Part shown: positions 43,546 to 52,691 of the stretch, piece by piece
Numbering within the stretch: position 1 is the stretch's first letter
Layout of the letters: each line of letters opens with the position of its first letter
Source of the DNA: Pseudofrankia saprophytica
GTDB taxonomy: Bacteria > Actinomycetota > Actinomycetes > Frankiales > Frankiaceae
Assembly: GCF_000235425.2 (NCBI RefSeq)
Contig: NZ_KI912266.1
Location: 3,923,293 to 3,987,292, forward strand
Length of the DNA: 64,000 nucleotides
Reading direction: 5' to 3'
Notes under the pieces: generated by a model
Databases searched by the model: none
Told to the model about the DNA's origin: nothing
The model's input: only the letters and a program-made list of their open reading frames with translations
Made by a program: the position numbers and the translations under genes

Positions 43546-45951
43546 ATGAAGACCGGCGGTTGGTCGGCGACGCGCCACGTCGCGTTGGCTGGCCTGGTTT
43601 ATCTCGTTCTCGTGGCTTTGTGCGCGATTCTTCTTCCGTCACATGCGGGTGCCGTGGTCGCTGGTTCCGCGGCCGCTGTCGTGAGCCTGGCGACGGTGGG
43701 CTGTCTGGCCTGGACGGCCCGGCGCGCCCAGGGGGCTGACCGGCGGTGGCGACTGCTCATCGAACTGACGCTGGTCCCCTTGGTCTTCGCGCTGGCCTGG
43801 CACATCAGCTGGCAGGTTGAGCACGGATCGGCCCACGCGACCCGCCTGCCCAGGTCGGCCGAGGCTTTCCTGCTGATCGTTGCGCTGGCGCTGGCCGGCG
43901 TGTTGACTTTCCCTACCGATCCACTCGATGCCGCGGATCGTCGCGTCGGTGAGGGCCGGGCGGGGCGCCGGTGGTATGCGATCACGGTGCTCGACAGCGT
44001 GGTGGCCGTCGGTTCCGTCGTGCTCGTCGTGTGGCCGACCCTGTTGGCGCCGTTGGTCCAGGCGCGGCATCTTGACAGCGGCGCCTTGGTGAACTCGGTG
44101 GGATCGGTCGTCGGTTTCCTGCTCCTGGTGGCGGGTGTCCTGCTCCTGGCGACGTTCCGACGGCCTCGGTCGGGGCTCGCGCTGGCGCTGCTGGGCGCGG
44201 GTCTCGGCGCGATGATGCTGTACTCGGCCATCAACCTGATCTTGACCGTCCAGGGTAGTAGCAGCATTTCACCGACCATGGACGTCCTCGCTGTCGCCAG
44301 CTGGTTGCTGATCCTGCTGGCCTGTCTGGTTCCGGTGCCGAGCTCGGCCGCGTCCGTCCGCCGCCGCGATCCGCGGATCCTGTGGCTGCAGGCCGCGCTG
44401 CCCTACCTGGCGCTGGGCGTCGTCGGCGGGCTCGCGATCGGCGAGCTGATCGCCGACGGCGCCGTCGGCCGCGTCGAGACCTATGGTCTGCTCGGCCTGC
44501 TGTTCGTGGTTGTGATCAGGCAGATGGCGATGCTGGGCGAGAACACCCGGCTGCTCGTGTCGGTCCGGGCGAGCCAGCAGGAGCTGCATCACCAGGCGTT
44601 CCACGACCCGCTCACCGGCCTGGCGAACCGGGCGCTGTTCGCCGACAGGATGGAGCAGGCGCTCGCGTTCCGGGACGGCCGGCCGTTCGCGCTCGTGTTC
44701 TGCGATCTCGACGACTTCAAAAGGGTCAACGACACGCTCGGCCATGACATCGGCGACGAGCTGCTCCGGATCACCGCGGCCCGGCTCCGCAGCGCCGTCC
44801 GGTCCGAGGACACGGTCGCCCGGCTCGGCGGGGACGAGTTCGCGCTGCTCGTCGAGGGCGGCCATGACGACCCGGAGACGGTGGGCACACGGCTGGCCGC
44901 GACGATCCGCGCGCCGTGCCTGCTGGCGGGCCGCTCCCGGCCGGTCGGTGCCAGCCTCGGCCTGGTCATGGCCGACCCGGCCCGGCACCCGGTGGCCGAC
45001 TCCCTGCTGAGGGACGCGGACCTGGCGATGTACGCGGCGAAGCGCCAGGGCAAGGGCGGGCTGGTCGTCTACCGGCCGGACCTGTCCACGCCCGAGTCGG
45101 CCCCGCAGATCCGCGCCCATCTCGATCAGGCGCTGCGCGGCGACGATCCCGACAGCGTCCTCGGAGTCCACTACCTGCCGGTGGTCGATCTGCGCTCCTC
45201 GCGGACGGTCGGTCTCGACGCCGCGCCGTGCTGGAGCCGGCCGCGGACGGGGCAGTTCTCGTCCGAGTCGCTCTACCGGCTCGCGGACGAGGCCGGGCTG
45301 AGCCTGCCCCTGCTCGACGTCGTCCTTCGCCAGACCTGCCGAGACCTGGCGGCGCGCGGCGCTCGCCCCGCCGACGCGCCCGCCTTCGTCACCGTCCCGA
45401 TGAACCGCGACCTGGAGCAGACACCTGTCGCCGGCATCGTGGACCTCCTCGTCGACCACGACCTGCCCCCGCGAGCGATCATCCTCACGCTCACTGGCAC
45501 CTGTGGCCAGCCGGACCTGACCGCCGCGGGCCCCATCCTGCGACGCCTCGCCGCCCGCGGCGTCCGTCTCGCCCTCGACGGGGTCGGCGGCGAGGCGAGC
45601 ATCTTCGCGGCCTGGCAAGCCCTGCCCATTGAGATCATCAGGCTTGACCGGAGTCTCACCCGCGCCGGCGACGCGTCGGCTCGGGAGCGTACCGCTCTGG
45701 TCCGGGATGCCATCCTCGCCGCCGCGGCCCGGCTCGACCTCATCGTGATCGCCACCCACCTCGGCGAGCCGGCCCAGGCCCGCGAGCTCGCCGCAGCCGG
45801 CTGCCACCTTGGCACGGGCCCCCTCTACGGCCCGCCGCACCCGATGAACGAGGTACCCGCGGCCGTCGACCTCGGCGAGGCCGCCGGCGCGCGAACGCGC
45901 GACTGGCGTCAGCCGGTGGGTATTGGCCGCGGTGGCGGCGGCCCGATGTAG
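43546..45951 (+). CDS. Membrane GGDEF protein with degenerate EAL domain
   Basis: An 801-aa c-di-GMP signalling protein. An N-terminal region of about nine helices (with TFPTDPLD, as in 6042-7808) is followed by a full GGDEF domain: HDPLTGLANRALF, RLGGDEFALLVEG, and the RSED inhibitory site five residues before. The C-terminal half has EAL topology but the key residues are gone: DAAP for EAL, TLTGT for the ITES region, DGVGGEAS for DDFGTG, ATHLGE for AEGVE. It should make c-di-GMP but not cleave it. ATG 43546 is preferred over GTG 43408, which lies in the preceding terminator. Confidence 0.85.
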   Translation: MKTGGWSATRHVALAGLVYLVLVALCAILLPSHAGAVVAGSAAAVVSLATVGCLAWTARRAQGADRRWRLLIELTLVPLVFALAWHISWQVEHGSAHATRLPRSAEAFLLIVALALAGVLTFPTDPLDAADRRVGEGRAGRRWYAITVLDSVVAVGSVVLVVWPTLLAPLVQARHLDSGALVNSVGSVVGFLLLVAGVLLLATFRRPRSGLALALLGAGLGAMMLYSAINLILTVQGSSSISPTMDVLAVASWLLILLACLVPVPSSAASVRRRDPRILWLQAALPYLALGVVGGLAIGELIADGAVGRVETYGLLGLLFVVVIRQMAMLGENTRLLVSVRASQQELHHQAFHDPLTGLANRALFADRMEQALAFRDGRPFALVFCDLDDFKRVNDTLGHDIGDELLRITAARLRSAVRSEDTVARLGGDEFALLVEGGHDDPETVGTRLAATIRAPCLLAGRSRPVGASLGLVMADPARHPVADSLLRDADLAMYAAKRQGKGGLVVYRPDLSTPESAPQIRAHLDQALRGDDPDSVLGVHYLPVVDLRSSRTVGLDAAPCWSRPRTGQFSSESLYRLADEAGLSLPLLDVVLRQTCRDLAARGARPADAPAFVTVPMNRDLEQTPVAGIVDLLVDHDLPPRAIILTLTGTCGQPDLTAAGPILRRLAARGVRLALDGVGGEASIFAAWQALPIEIIRLDRSLTRAGDASARERTALVRDAILAAAARLDLIVIATHLGEPAQARELAAAGCHLGTGPLYGPPHPMNEVPAAVDLGEAAGARTRDWRQPVGIGRGGGGPM

Positions 45952-47099
45952 CGGGCCGCGGGGCGGATAATCTTGCTGTCCATCGCCTGCTCCAGGATGT
46001 TCGCGCTCCAGCCGACGGTGCGTGCCGCGGCGAAGGTCGGCGTGAACATCTCCCGCGGCAGCCCGCACAGCTCCATGACGACGCCGGCGTAGAACTCGAC
46101 ATTGGTGTGCAGCTCGCGGCCGGGTTTCAGCTCGGCAAGGATCGCCACGACCTGCTTCTCCGTCGTGACCGCGAGGTCGACCAGCGCGCCGCCCATGCTC
46201 TCGGCGATCTCCCGCAGCATCCGGGAGCGGGGGTCCTCCGTCCGGTACACGGCGTGCCCGAACCCCATGATCCGATCGCCGGCGAGGACGCGCTCGCGGA
46301 TCCAGCCGTCGATGCGGTCGGGAGTGCCGATCGCGTCCAGGGTGTCCAGCGCCCGGCTCGGCGCGCCGCCGTGCAGCGGGCCGGACAGCGCCCCCAGCCC
46401 GCCCACCAGGCAGGCCACCAGGTCGGCGCCGGTCGACGCGATCACTCGGGCCGTGAAGGTCGACGCGTTGAACCCGTGGTCGATCGTGGCGATGAGGTAC
46501 TGCTCGACGGCGCGGGCCCGGTCGTCGGTCGGTTCGACGCCGGTCAGCATGTAGAGGTAGTTGGCCGCGTATGGCAGATCGTCCCTCGGCTCGACGGGTT
46601 CCAGCCCGTGCCGCAGGCGGTGGAGCGCGGTGAGCAGGGTGGGGACGAGCGCCGTCGCGAAGAGCGCGTCGTCGAGCCGTTCGTCGGGGGTCAGGTCATA
46701 GAGCGGGCGGATGCCACGGGCCCCGGCGGCGGCGGACAACGCCGCGCCGAGAGAGGCGAGCGGCCTCGCGTCCTTCCCGGACTCCGCCAGGACGGGAAGC
46801 AGCTCTCGGAGTGGGCCGGGAAGGTGGCGAAGGGGCGCCGTCCTGGCCTGGAAATCGGCGCGCGCGACCGCGTCGGGCAGCCGCCCGAAGAACAGCAGAT
46901 GCCACACGTCCTCGAACGTCCGCTTCCGCGCCAGTTCCACGGCCGAGTACTCGCGGTAGTGGTAGAAGCCCTCGCGCCCGCGCACGTCGCCGAGCTCGGT
47001 ATCGGTGACGACGACTCCGCTGAGGCCCCGGGGCACCGTGACCGTCGACGACTCCCGCACGGCGGTCGAGCCGCCCGGTTCTGTGGTGATCGACATCAT
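45909..47099 (-). CDS. Citrate synthase (citrate/2-methylcitrate family)
   Basis: A 396-aa citrate synthase-family protein. The conserved His in DHGFNASTFTARV, the second His in GPLHGGAPSRALD and the third in GFGHAVYRTEDPR together with the Asp/Arg that follow indicate an active enzyme. It condenses acetyl-CoA or propionyl-CoA with oxaloacetate. GGAGGAG sits just upstream of the ATG pair at 47099/47096. Its 3' end overlaps the convergent GGDEF gene by 43 bases. The divergent gene is a paralogue with a DNA-binding domain. Confidence 0.88.
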   Translation of the reverse strand: MMSITTEPGGSTAVRESSTVTVPRGLSGVVVTDTELGDVRGREGFYHYREYSAVELARKRTFEDVWHLLFFGRLPDAVARADFQARTAPLRHLPGPLRELLPVLAESGKDARPLASLGAALSAAAGARGIRPLYDLTPDERLDDALFATALVPTLLTALHRLRHGLEPVEPRDDLPYAANYLYMLTGVEPTDDRARAVEQYLIATIDHGFNASTFTARVIASTGADLVACLVGGLGALSGPLHGGAPSRALDTLDAIGTPDRIDGWIRERVLAGDRIMGFGHAVYRTEDPRSRMLREIAESMGGALVDLAVTTEKQVVAILAELKPGRELHTNVEFYAGVVMELCGLPREMFTPTFAAARTVGWSANILEQAMDSKIIRPAARYIGPPPPRPIPTG

Positions 47100-47132
47100 T
47101 ATCTCCTCCGATCGTCACTCTGCGATCATTGA

Positions 47133-47161
47133 TAAATGTTGTCAACGTTGATTACAGTCAA
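47133..47161 (-). promoter_or_regulatory. Promoter and operator between the divergent citrate synthase genes
   Basis: On the minus strand TTGACT (47161-47156) and CATTTA (47138-47133) are 17 bases apart, a good sigma-A promoter for the gene at 45909-47099. The spacer contains the perfect palindrome TCAACGTTGA (47142-47151), and GTCAACGT is repeated at 47141-47148 and 47158-47165. It could bind the HTH domain of the divergent citrate synthase-like protein. Confidence 0.6.
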
Positions 47162-47216
47162 CGTGACTTGGGAGACAGGTCGAGGTGGGGAGTCCTCAAG
47201 GGGAGGAGTCCTCACA

Positions 47217-48602
47217 GTGGCTCGAAGGGGAGTCGGAGTGGCGGACGATCGTCCCCGCGCGCGGGACGGCCTGGCGCTCGCCGTCGGCGAGGGCGGCGGC
47301 CAGGAGCGCGACCAGAAGCGTGACCAGGAGACTGGCCAGGAGAGATTGACGACCCAGCAGGTCGCCGACCTCCTCGGGGTGAAGACGCAGACGGTGTACG
47401 CCTACGCGAGCCGAGGCCTGCTGACCAGCGAGCCGGCTCCGGACGGCCGCGGCAGCACCTTCGACGCCAGCCAGGTCGAGGCTTTGGCCGGCCGGCGCCC
47501 GCGGGGCCGGGCGCGGGCCGCCGACCCGGCCGAGGAACAGTTGACGGCGCACACCGGGATCACGCTGAGTGAGCGCGGCCGGCTGTTCTACCGCGGGCGC
47601 GACGCCGTCGAACTGTCCACACGGCAGGGTTTCGAAGCGGTCGTCGGCTGGCTGTGGGACCTCGGTGAGGACCTCGGCGACGGCCGTGGCACGAGTCCCG
47701 GTGACCCACGCCCCGTCGATCTGCGCGCGTCGGACGAGGTGGTGTCCGCCGTGAGGCGTAACGGCGCGACGCTGCCGGCGCACGTCCGGCTGAATGATCG
47801 GCTGCGGGTGGCCGTCGCGGTCGCCGCCTCCGCCGACCCGCTGCGGTTCGACCTCCGCCGGGAGAACGTGCTCGCGAGAGGCGCCGCGGTGATCTCGGTG
47901 ATGGTGGAGTCGTTGCCGCTGGCAGGCACCCGCCGAGCCACCGAGCCGCCGGGCGTCTCGCTCGCCGAGCGGCTCTGGCCCAGGCTCGCGCCCGGACCCG
48001 GCCCCGGCGGCGCGGACGCCGTTGCCTGCCTGGACCGGGCGCTCGTGCTGCTCGCCGACCACGGCCTGGCCGCCTCGACGATGGCCGCGCGGGTCGCGGC
48101 CTCGGCCCGGGCGAACCCCTACGCGGTGGTGTCCGCCGGCCTCGGCGCGCTCGACGGCCCGCTGCACGGCGCCGCCAGCGGGCTCGCCCACCGGATGCTG
48201 ACGGATGTGCTGGCCAGCGGAAACGCCATCGGGGTCGTCTCCGACCACCTGCGGTCCGGGCTGCCGATCCCCGGCCTGGGCGCCCGTCAGTATCCGGGGG
48301 GCGATCCGCGGGCCCGGGCGCTGCTGGAGTCGGCGCGTCGCCTCCCGGGCGCCGACGAGATCTTGTCCGCCGTGGACGCGGTGGTGCGGGCCGCGGCCGG
48401 GAGCGGCGAGGCGCACGCCAACATCGACCTCGCCCTGGCCGCGTTCACCCTGCTCGCCGGAATGCCCACGGAGGCCGGGGAAGTGATCTTCGCCGTCGCC
48501 CGCACCGCCGGCTGGATCGCGCATGCCCTGGAGGAGTACCGGGAGCCGGCGCTGCGCCTGCGCCCCCGCGGCGTCTACACGGGCCCCCGCCCGGCACTCT
48601 GA
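47217..48602 (+). CDS. Citrate synthase-like protein with N-terminal HTH domain
   Basis: A 461-aa protein. Residues about 40-85 resemble a MerR/excisionase-type HTH (LTTQQVADLLGVKTQTVYAYASRGLL). A citrate synthase fold follows: LYRGRDAVEL-type start FYRGRDAVELS, LADHGLAASTMAARVAAS, GALDGPLHGAASGLAH, and GLGARQYPGGDPRA where classical enzymes have GFGHxVY. The third catalytic histidine is thus replaced by an Arg/Gln context, so activity is doubtful. GTG 47217 is preceded by GGAGGAG. It may sense citrate-cycle intermediates and regulate the divergent true enzyme. Confidence 0.82.
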   Translation: MARRGVGVADDRPRARDGLALAVGEGGGQERDQKRDQETGQERLTTQQVADLLGVKTQTVYAYASRGLLTSEPAPDGRGSTFDASQVEALAGRRPRGRARAADPAEEQLTAHTGITLSERGRLFYRGRDAVELSTRQGFEAVVGWLWDLGEDLGDGRGTSPGDPRPVDLRASDEVVSAVRRNGATLPAHVRLNDRLRVAVAVAASADPLRFDLRRENVLARGAAVISVMVESLPLAGTRRATEPPGVSLAERLWPRLAPGPGPGGADAVACLDRALVLLADHGLAASTMAARVAASARANPYAVVSAGLGALDGPLHGAASGLAHRMLTDVLASGNAIGVVSDHLRSGLPIPGLGARQYPGGDPRARALLESARRLPGADEILSAVDAVVRAAAGSGEAHANIDLALAAFTLLAGMPTEAGEVIFAVARTAGWIAHALEEYREPALRLRPRGVYTGPRPAL

Positions 48603-48623
48603 TGCTCACAGTAGAACTGGAGA

Positions 48624-49463
48624 ATGGAGGAAGGCACGAACGGCCAGCGGCTCCGATATGCCGACGGTGTTCTCGGTGGTCCGGACGAGGCGGAACGCGT
48701 CCGGCTCGCCGCGATGGCCGAGGTCTGTGACCCGACGACGATTCGCGTCTTCGGCGATCTTGGCGTCGACGCCGGCTGGCGGTGCCTGGAAGTGGGCGCT
48801 GGCGGCGGGTCGATCGCGGTCTGGCTGGCAGGACGTGTCGCCGCCGCCGGCCACGTCGTCGCGACCGACGTGGACATCCGCTATCTGGCCGAGCTCGCCG
48901 CCCCGAACCTGACCGTCCTGCGCCATGACGTGACCCGGGACCCCGCACCCGACGGCGGGCCGTTCGACCTCATCCACGCCCGGTTCGTCCTGGAGCATCT
49001 TCCCGAACGGGAGGACGTCCTCGACCGGCTCCTGACCTGGCTGAGGCCCGGCGGCACGATCGTGCTCGAGTCGATCGCCCGGTTCCCCGTCGACTCCGCA
49101 CCACACGCGCCGTTCCGTGACGCCATGCTCGGCATCGACCAGGCACTCGCGAAGACCATTGGCACGGATTCCGGCTGGGCACGTGGCTTCCCCGGTCCAC
49201 TGGTGGCCCGGGGCCTCGCCGACGTAGGGATGACCGTCCAGCTACCGACCACCGGCGGCGCCAACGCGTCCGCGCGGTGCTGGACCCTGACGTTGAGCCG
49301 CCTGCGTCCGCATATCCGCCGTCTTGAGCTCGCCTCGGATGCCACGCTGGACGAGGCGCTTGACCAGCTCGCCGATCCATCCTTCTTCGACGTCGCCTTC
49401 GCGACCGCCATCGCCTGGGGCCGGGTGCCGGTTTCCGGCTACGGAACCAGTTCGCAGGCGTGA
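48624..49463 (+). CDS. SAM-dependent methyltransferase
   Basis: A 279-aa class I methyltransferase. SAM motif I is CLEVGAGGGSIAVWLA, motif II VVATDVDIRYLAEL, and post-motif FDLIHARFVLEHLPERE with LRPGGTIVLES. The C-terminal third is of no known type and would hold the acceptor. ATG 48624 has GGAG immediately before it, too close to be ideal. It follows the HTH-citrate synthase gene by 21 bases on the same strand and may be co-transcribed. Substrate unknown. Confidence 0.85.
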   Translation: MEEGTNGQRLRYADGVLGGPDEAERVRLAAMAEVCDPTTIRVFGDLGVDAGWRCLEVGAGGGSIAVWLAGRVAAAGHVVATDVDIRYLAELAAPNLTVLRHDVTRDPAPDGGPFDLIHARFVLEHLPEREDVLDRLLTWLRPGGTIVLESIARFPVDSAPHAPFRDAMLGIDQALAKTIGTDSGWARGFPGPLVARGLADVGMTVQLPTTGGANASARCWTLTLSRLRPHIRRLELASDATLDEALDQLADPSFFDVAFATAIAWGRVPVSGYGTSSQA

Positions 49464-49678
49464 CGGCGGTAGAGCCCCGTCCGGAGAGATGGTGATCGCT
49501 GGTGGTGCATGGGACCGGGCGTCCGCCTGACCGCCGGGAGCGGCTCCGAAAGATCCACGAAATGCCTCGACCCGCGCTACCCACCAACCCCGACAATCGA
49601 GAATGCTGTCGGATTCTGCGGCCACTGGCATAGGTGTACCGCGTATCGAAGGTTGCCAGTGCCGCGTCCGGGACTGTT

Positions 49679-51307
49679 TCACGGGACACTCCCCGCGTCC
49701 GGCGACATTCGTCCCGGCAACCCCGCCCCTGGCGGCGATTGATCGCTACCCGGCTCATAGGTGCGTGCCGCCAGGTCGCCCACCTGGTTGAGCGTGTAGG
49801 CGAGGTTTTGGGCGGTGGTGAGGGTTTGGGGGTGGTCGTGGCCGAAGGTGTGGCGTTGCCGGGCGAGGGTGTCTTCGTTCAGGGTTCGTGCTGCCTGGTG
49901 GTCGCCCAGCTGAATGAGCGTGTAGGCGAGGTTTTGGGCGGTGGTGAGGGTTTGGGGGTGGTCCGGGCCGAGGGTGTGGCGTCGTCGGGCGAGGGTGTCT
50001 TCGTTCAGGGTTCGTGCTGCCTGGTGGTCGCCCAGCTGAATGAGCGTGTAGGCGAGGATGTGGGCGGTGGTGAGGGTGTCAGGGTGGTCCGGGCCGAGGG
50101 CGCGGCGTTGCCGGGCGAGGGTGTCCTCGAACAGGGTGCGGGCCGCCTGGTGGTCGCCCAGTTCGATGAGCGTGCACGCGAAGTTGTAAGCGGTGGTGAG
50201 GGTTTGAGGGTTGTCGTAGCCGAAGACTAGCCGTCGTCGGGTGAGAGCGTTGTCGTACAGGGTGCGGGTTTCCTCGCTCAGGATGCGCATCGCCTGGTGG
50301 TCGCCCAGCTGGTTGAGCGTGTAGGCGAGGTTTTGGGCGGTGGTGAGGGTGTCGGGGTGGTCCGGGCCGAGGGTGTGGCGTCGTCGGGCGAGGGTGTCCT
50401 CGAACAGGGTGCGGGCCGCCTGGTGGTCGCCCAGCTGAATGAGCGTGTAGCCGAGGTTTTGGGCAGTGGCGAAGGTGTCGGGGTGGTCTTGGCCAAGCGT
50501 GTGGCGTTGCCGGGCGAGGGTGTCCTCGTTCAGGGTTCGTGCTGCCTGGTGGTCGCCCAGCTGAATGAGCGTGTAGGCGAGGTTTTGGGCAGTGGTGAGG
50601 GTTTGGGGGTGGTCGTGGCCGAAGGTGTGGCGTTGCCGGGCGAGAGTGTCCTCGAACAGGGTGCGGGTGCCCTCGTAAAGGGCTCGTGCCGCCTGGTGGT
50701 CGCCCAGCTGGTTGAGCGTGTAGGCGAGGTTTTGGGCGGTGGCGAAGGTGTCGGGGTGGTCGTGGCCAAGCGTGTGGCGTCGTCGGGTGAGGGTGTCTTC
50801 GGCCAGGGCTCGCGCCGCCTGGTAGTCGCCGAACACGATGAGCCCGTAGGCGAGGAGGTGAGCGTCGGCGAGGGCATCAGGGTGGTCGTGGCCGAGGGTG
50901 CGGCGTCGTTCGGCTAGGCGCAATCCGAGCTGCAAAGGCTCCGCAGGGTCCTTGAGTACGTCAGGATTTGTCGGGCTGGATATGGTCGAGTCCGGGCGCG
51001 ACGGCGTCGTGCCTGGGAGCGTCGGCATGGCCGGGCCAGCCGACCGGGCGGCGGCACTCGCAAGGAACACGGGGTTTGCCGGAAACAGTGCCAAAGCCGC
51101 CGCGAACAACCGTGCGGGACCGTCTTTCACAAGCCCGTTCGTCAGCAGGACCGACACCGCGCCCCAGAATCCGTAGGCATCGGTCGCTGTCCAGGACGGA
51201 TGCCGGCGAGTTGGCACGCCTGCGGTCGCCAGCACGTGTCGCGCACTGAACGGATCCGGGAACACGTCCGCGAACGCCCCGATCTCGTGCTCTGACAAGC
51301 CGCTCAT
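49679..51307 (-). CDS. EAD1-TPR protein without NTPase domain
   Basis: A 542-aa protein. Residues 4-82 are a helical domain of the effector-associated domain 1 type (LSEHEIGAFADVF..., closing FPANPVF). By a hand count about 35 of 79 positions match residues 12-90 of the STAND protein at 16829-19630 with no gap. A Pro/Ser linker then leads to nine TPRs of 42 residues (core RRRHTLGPDHPDTLTTAQNL). There is no NTPase or enzyme domain, so it is probably an adaptor or regulator that joins a STAND protein by EAD1-EAD1 contact. ATG 51307 is well placed. Confidence 0.78.
   Translation of the reverse strand: MSGLSEHEIGAFADVFPDPFSARHVLATAGVPTRRHPSWTATDAYGFWGAVSVLLTNGLVKDGPARLFAAALALFPANPVFLASAAARSAGPAMPTLPGTTPSRPDSTISSPTNPDVLKDPAEPLQLGLRLAERRRTLGHDHPDALADAHLLAYGLIVFGDYQAARALAEDTLTRRRHTLGHDHPDTFATAQNLAYTLNQLGDHQAARALYEGTRTLFEDTLARQRHTFGHDHPQTLTTAQNLAYTLIQLGDHQAARTLNEDTLARQRHTLGQDHPDTFATAQNLGYTLIQLGDHQAARTLFEDTLARRRHTLGPDHPDTLTTAQNLAYTLNQLGDHQAMRILSEETRTLYDNALTRRRLVFGYDNPQTLTTAYNFACTLIELGDHQAARTLFEDTLARQRRALGPDHPDTLTTAHILAYTLIQLGDHQAARTLNEDTLARRRHTLGPDHPQTLTTAQNLAYTLIQLGDHQAARTLNEDTLARQRHTFGHDHPQTLTTAQNLAYTLNQVGDLAARTYEPGSDQSPPGAGLPGRMSPDAGSVP
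49748..50938 (-). repeat. Nine tandem TPR units
   Basis: The units are about 126 bases with core TLGPDHPDTLTTAQNLAYTL. Two units carry an insertion of about eight residues (EGTRTLF and EETRTLY) before the next repeat. Several units are nearly identical in DNA, which suggests recent unit exchange. Confidence 0.85.
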
Positions 51308-51535
51308 CGGCAGCCACCCCCCGTCGCCCCGACCTAGGCCGCCAGCTGTGCTACGCCAACGACCCCGACTGAATCATTCCATCAGGAGCGGGATAACGCC
51401 GCGCACCAGACGGGCTGAACCGACACAGTCCGCGTCTGGCTGCCCGATCCACGTGGGCCGGACCGGTCCACGGTGGACTCGTCGACCGTCCAGGATTCAG
51501 GCAACGGCGCTCCAGGAGTCTGGATGCCGTGTGAC

Positions 51536-51594
51536 CTGAGTCACCAATCTCGCTATGGTTCGCCGTTTTACTGCGGTGATTGGCTGAGGCCATG
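51536..51594. repeat. Core intergenic repeat, copy A (diverged)
   Basis: Contains GGTTCGCCGTTTTACTGCGG and neighbouring bases, a diverged copy of the core repeated at 52448, 52762, 54378, 54749, 56106, 56389 and 56985. The 51308-51779 interval otherwise holds no supported gene. Confidence 0.6.
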
Positions 51595-51779
51595 GCTGGC
51601 CAAGCGTCCGAGAGCCCCTTGCCGGCCGCCCTGATGTCACCTGGCGGGCACGTGATGCGAAGATCGGAAGGGTGACCTCCGAGGCTTCACCGAGGGCAGA
51701 GCAGTCGTACGCCGACCACGACCCCGCCGCGCACCACCCGCATGAACAAGCAAACAACGACGCGGTGGGGCAAGCGGCG

Positions 51780-52148
51780 ATGGTTCGATCCACGTTGATC
51801 CTCATTGGCTACTGGGCCGGCGAACGCGCCGAGGGCTGGCCTTCACCGGAGGATTTCATCGACGTGGGCTGGGACGTCGACGAGCGGGACGTCGTCGGGA
51901 ACTACCTGCGGCGCGGGTTCGTCGCCCGCGCCTACATGGGCCTCTCGCCATGCCGGATCTGCGGTCGCCACAACGGCTCCCTTGAGCTGAGCGACGGAAC
52001 CTACATCTGGCCCGAGGGACTGGCACACTACGTCGCCGACCACGGCGTACGTCCTCCTGAGCCGTTCGTCTCCCATGCGTGGGCAATGATCGATGCGTTC
52101 GAGGCGGCTAGGCGCGACGAATCCTGGTGGCGCAGCCAATACCACTGA
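51780..52148 (+). CDS. Small hypothetical protein with CxxC motif
   Basis: A 122-aa protein with the pattern GYLRRGFVARAYMGLSPCRICGRHNGSLELSDGTYIWPEGLAHYVADHGVRPPEPFVSH. I know this as an uncharacterised actinobacterial family with a CRIC motif and a conserved WPEGL-HY block, possibly binding zinc. ATG 51780 (MVRSTLILIGYW) is preferred because the upstream extension to GTG 51672 has weak coding character. Function is unknown. A small terminator follows. Confidence 0.68.
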   Translation: MVRSTLILIGYWAGERAEGWPSPEDFIDVGWDVDERDVVGNYLRRGFVARAYMGLSPCRICGRHNGSLELSDGTYIWPEGLAHYVADHGVRPPEPFVSHAWAMIDAFEAARRDESWWRSQYH

Positions 52149-52174
52149 CCACATAGAGATCTGCACGGCGTGAC

Positions 52175-52194
52175 CACCGCGGATGGCCGCGGTG
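52175..52194 (+). terminator. Stem-loop downstream of the CxxC protein
   Basis: CACCGCGG-ATGG-CCGCGGTG, 26 bases after the stop codon. Confidence 0.5.
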
Positions 52195-52310
52195 ATCGAC
52201 CACGGCGAAGGTCTGCGCCGGGCCGCGGGCTGGCCAGGTGGGCAGGGAGGTGCAGCCCCCAGCGGTGCCGGCACCGTGTCACACTGCCCACCCGCCCCGC
52301 CACCCCCGAA

Positions 52311-52383
52311 GATCGCCAGATCTGTAGCCGAATCCGAACCACGAGCCCTCGCTAATTCGGATTGCCGTACAGACCTGGCGATC
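52311..52383. repeat. Palindromic element P1
   Basis: A 73-base hairpin element. The left arm begins GATCGCCAGATCTGTAGCCG and the right arm ends with CTGGCGATC; 28-base arms pair with a few mismatches around an 17-base loop. Sister copies are P2 and P3. Confidence 0.85.
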
Positions 52384-52447
52384 AAGCGCATTCATCGCCG
52401 TCTGGTGGGTGTGGGCGTCAGCGTGGTCCAGCGGCCGGCCGTCCTGT

Positions 52448-52500
52448 GACCTGGACCATCATTTGCGATGTGGTTAGCCGTTTCGCTGCGGCGACTAGCC
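52448..52500. repeat. Core intergenic repeat, copy B
   Basis: ACCTGGACCATCATTTGCGA then TGTGGTTAGCCGTTTCGCTG, close to copies C and F. Lies between P1 and P2 in the 52149-53060 gap, which holds no supported gene. Confidence 0.8.
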
Positions 52501-52617
52501 AATGGCAGTACCCGCAAACAGAGGGCCGCCGGGCTGGCCAGGCAGGCAGGCAAGTAAGCAACCCCTAGCGCTGCCGGCGCCGCGTCGGACACCGTCCGCC
52601 CGCCAGCCGCCGCTGAA

Positions 52618-52691
52618 GATCGCCAGATCTGTAGCCGAATCCGAACTACGGAGCCTTCGTCAGTTCGGATTGCCCTACAGATCTGGCGATC
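52618..52691. repeat. Palindromic element P2
   Basis: A 74-base copy of P1: arms GATCGCCAGATCTGTAGCCG... and ...CCCTACAGATCTGGCGATC pair over 29 bases with three mismatches and a 16-base loop. Confidence 0.85.

Noticed and set aside
51672-51779. N-terminal extension of the CxxC protein from GTG 51672
   Set aside because: Sequence is His/Ala/Asn-rich without conservation features, and the GTG abuts its supposed ribosome site.
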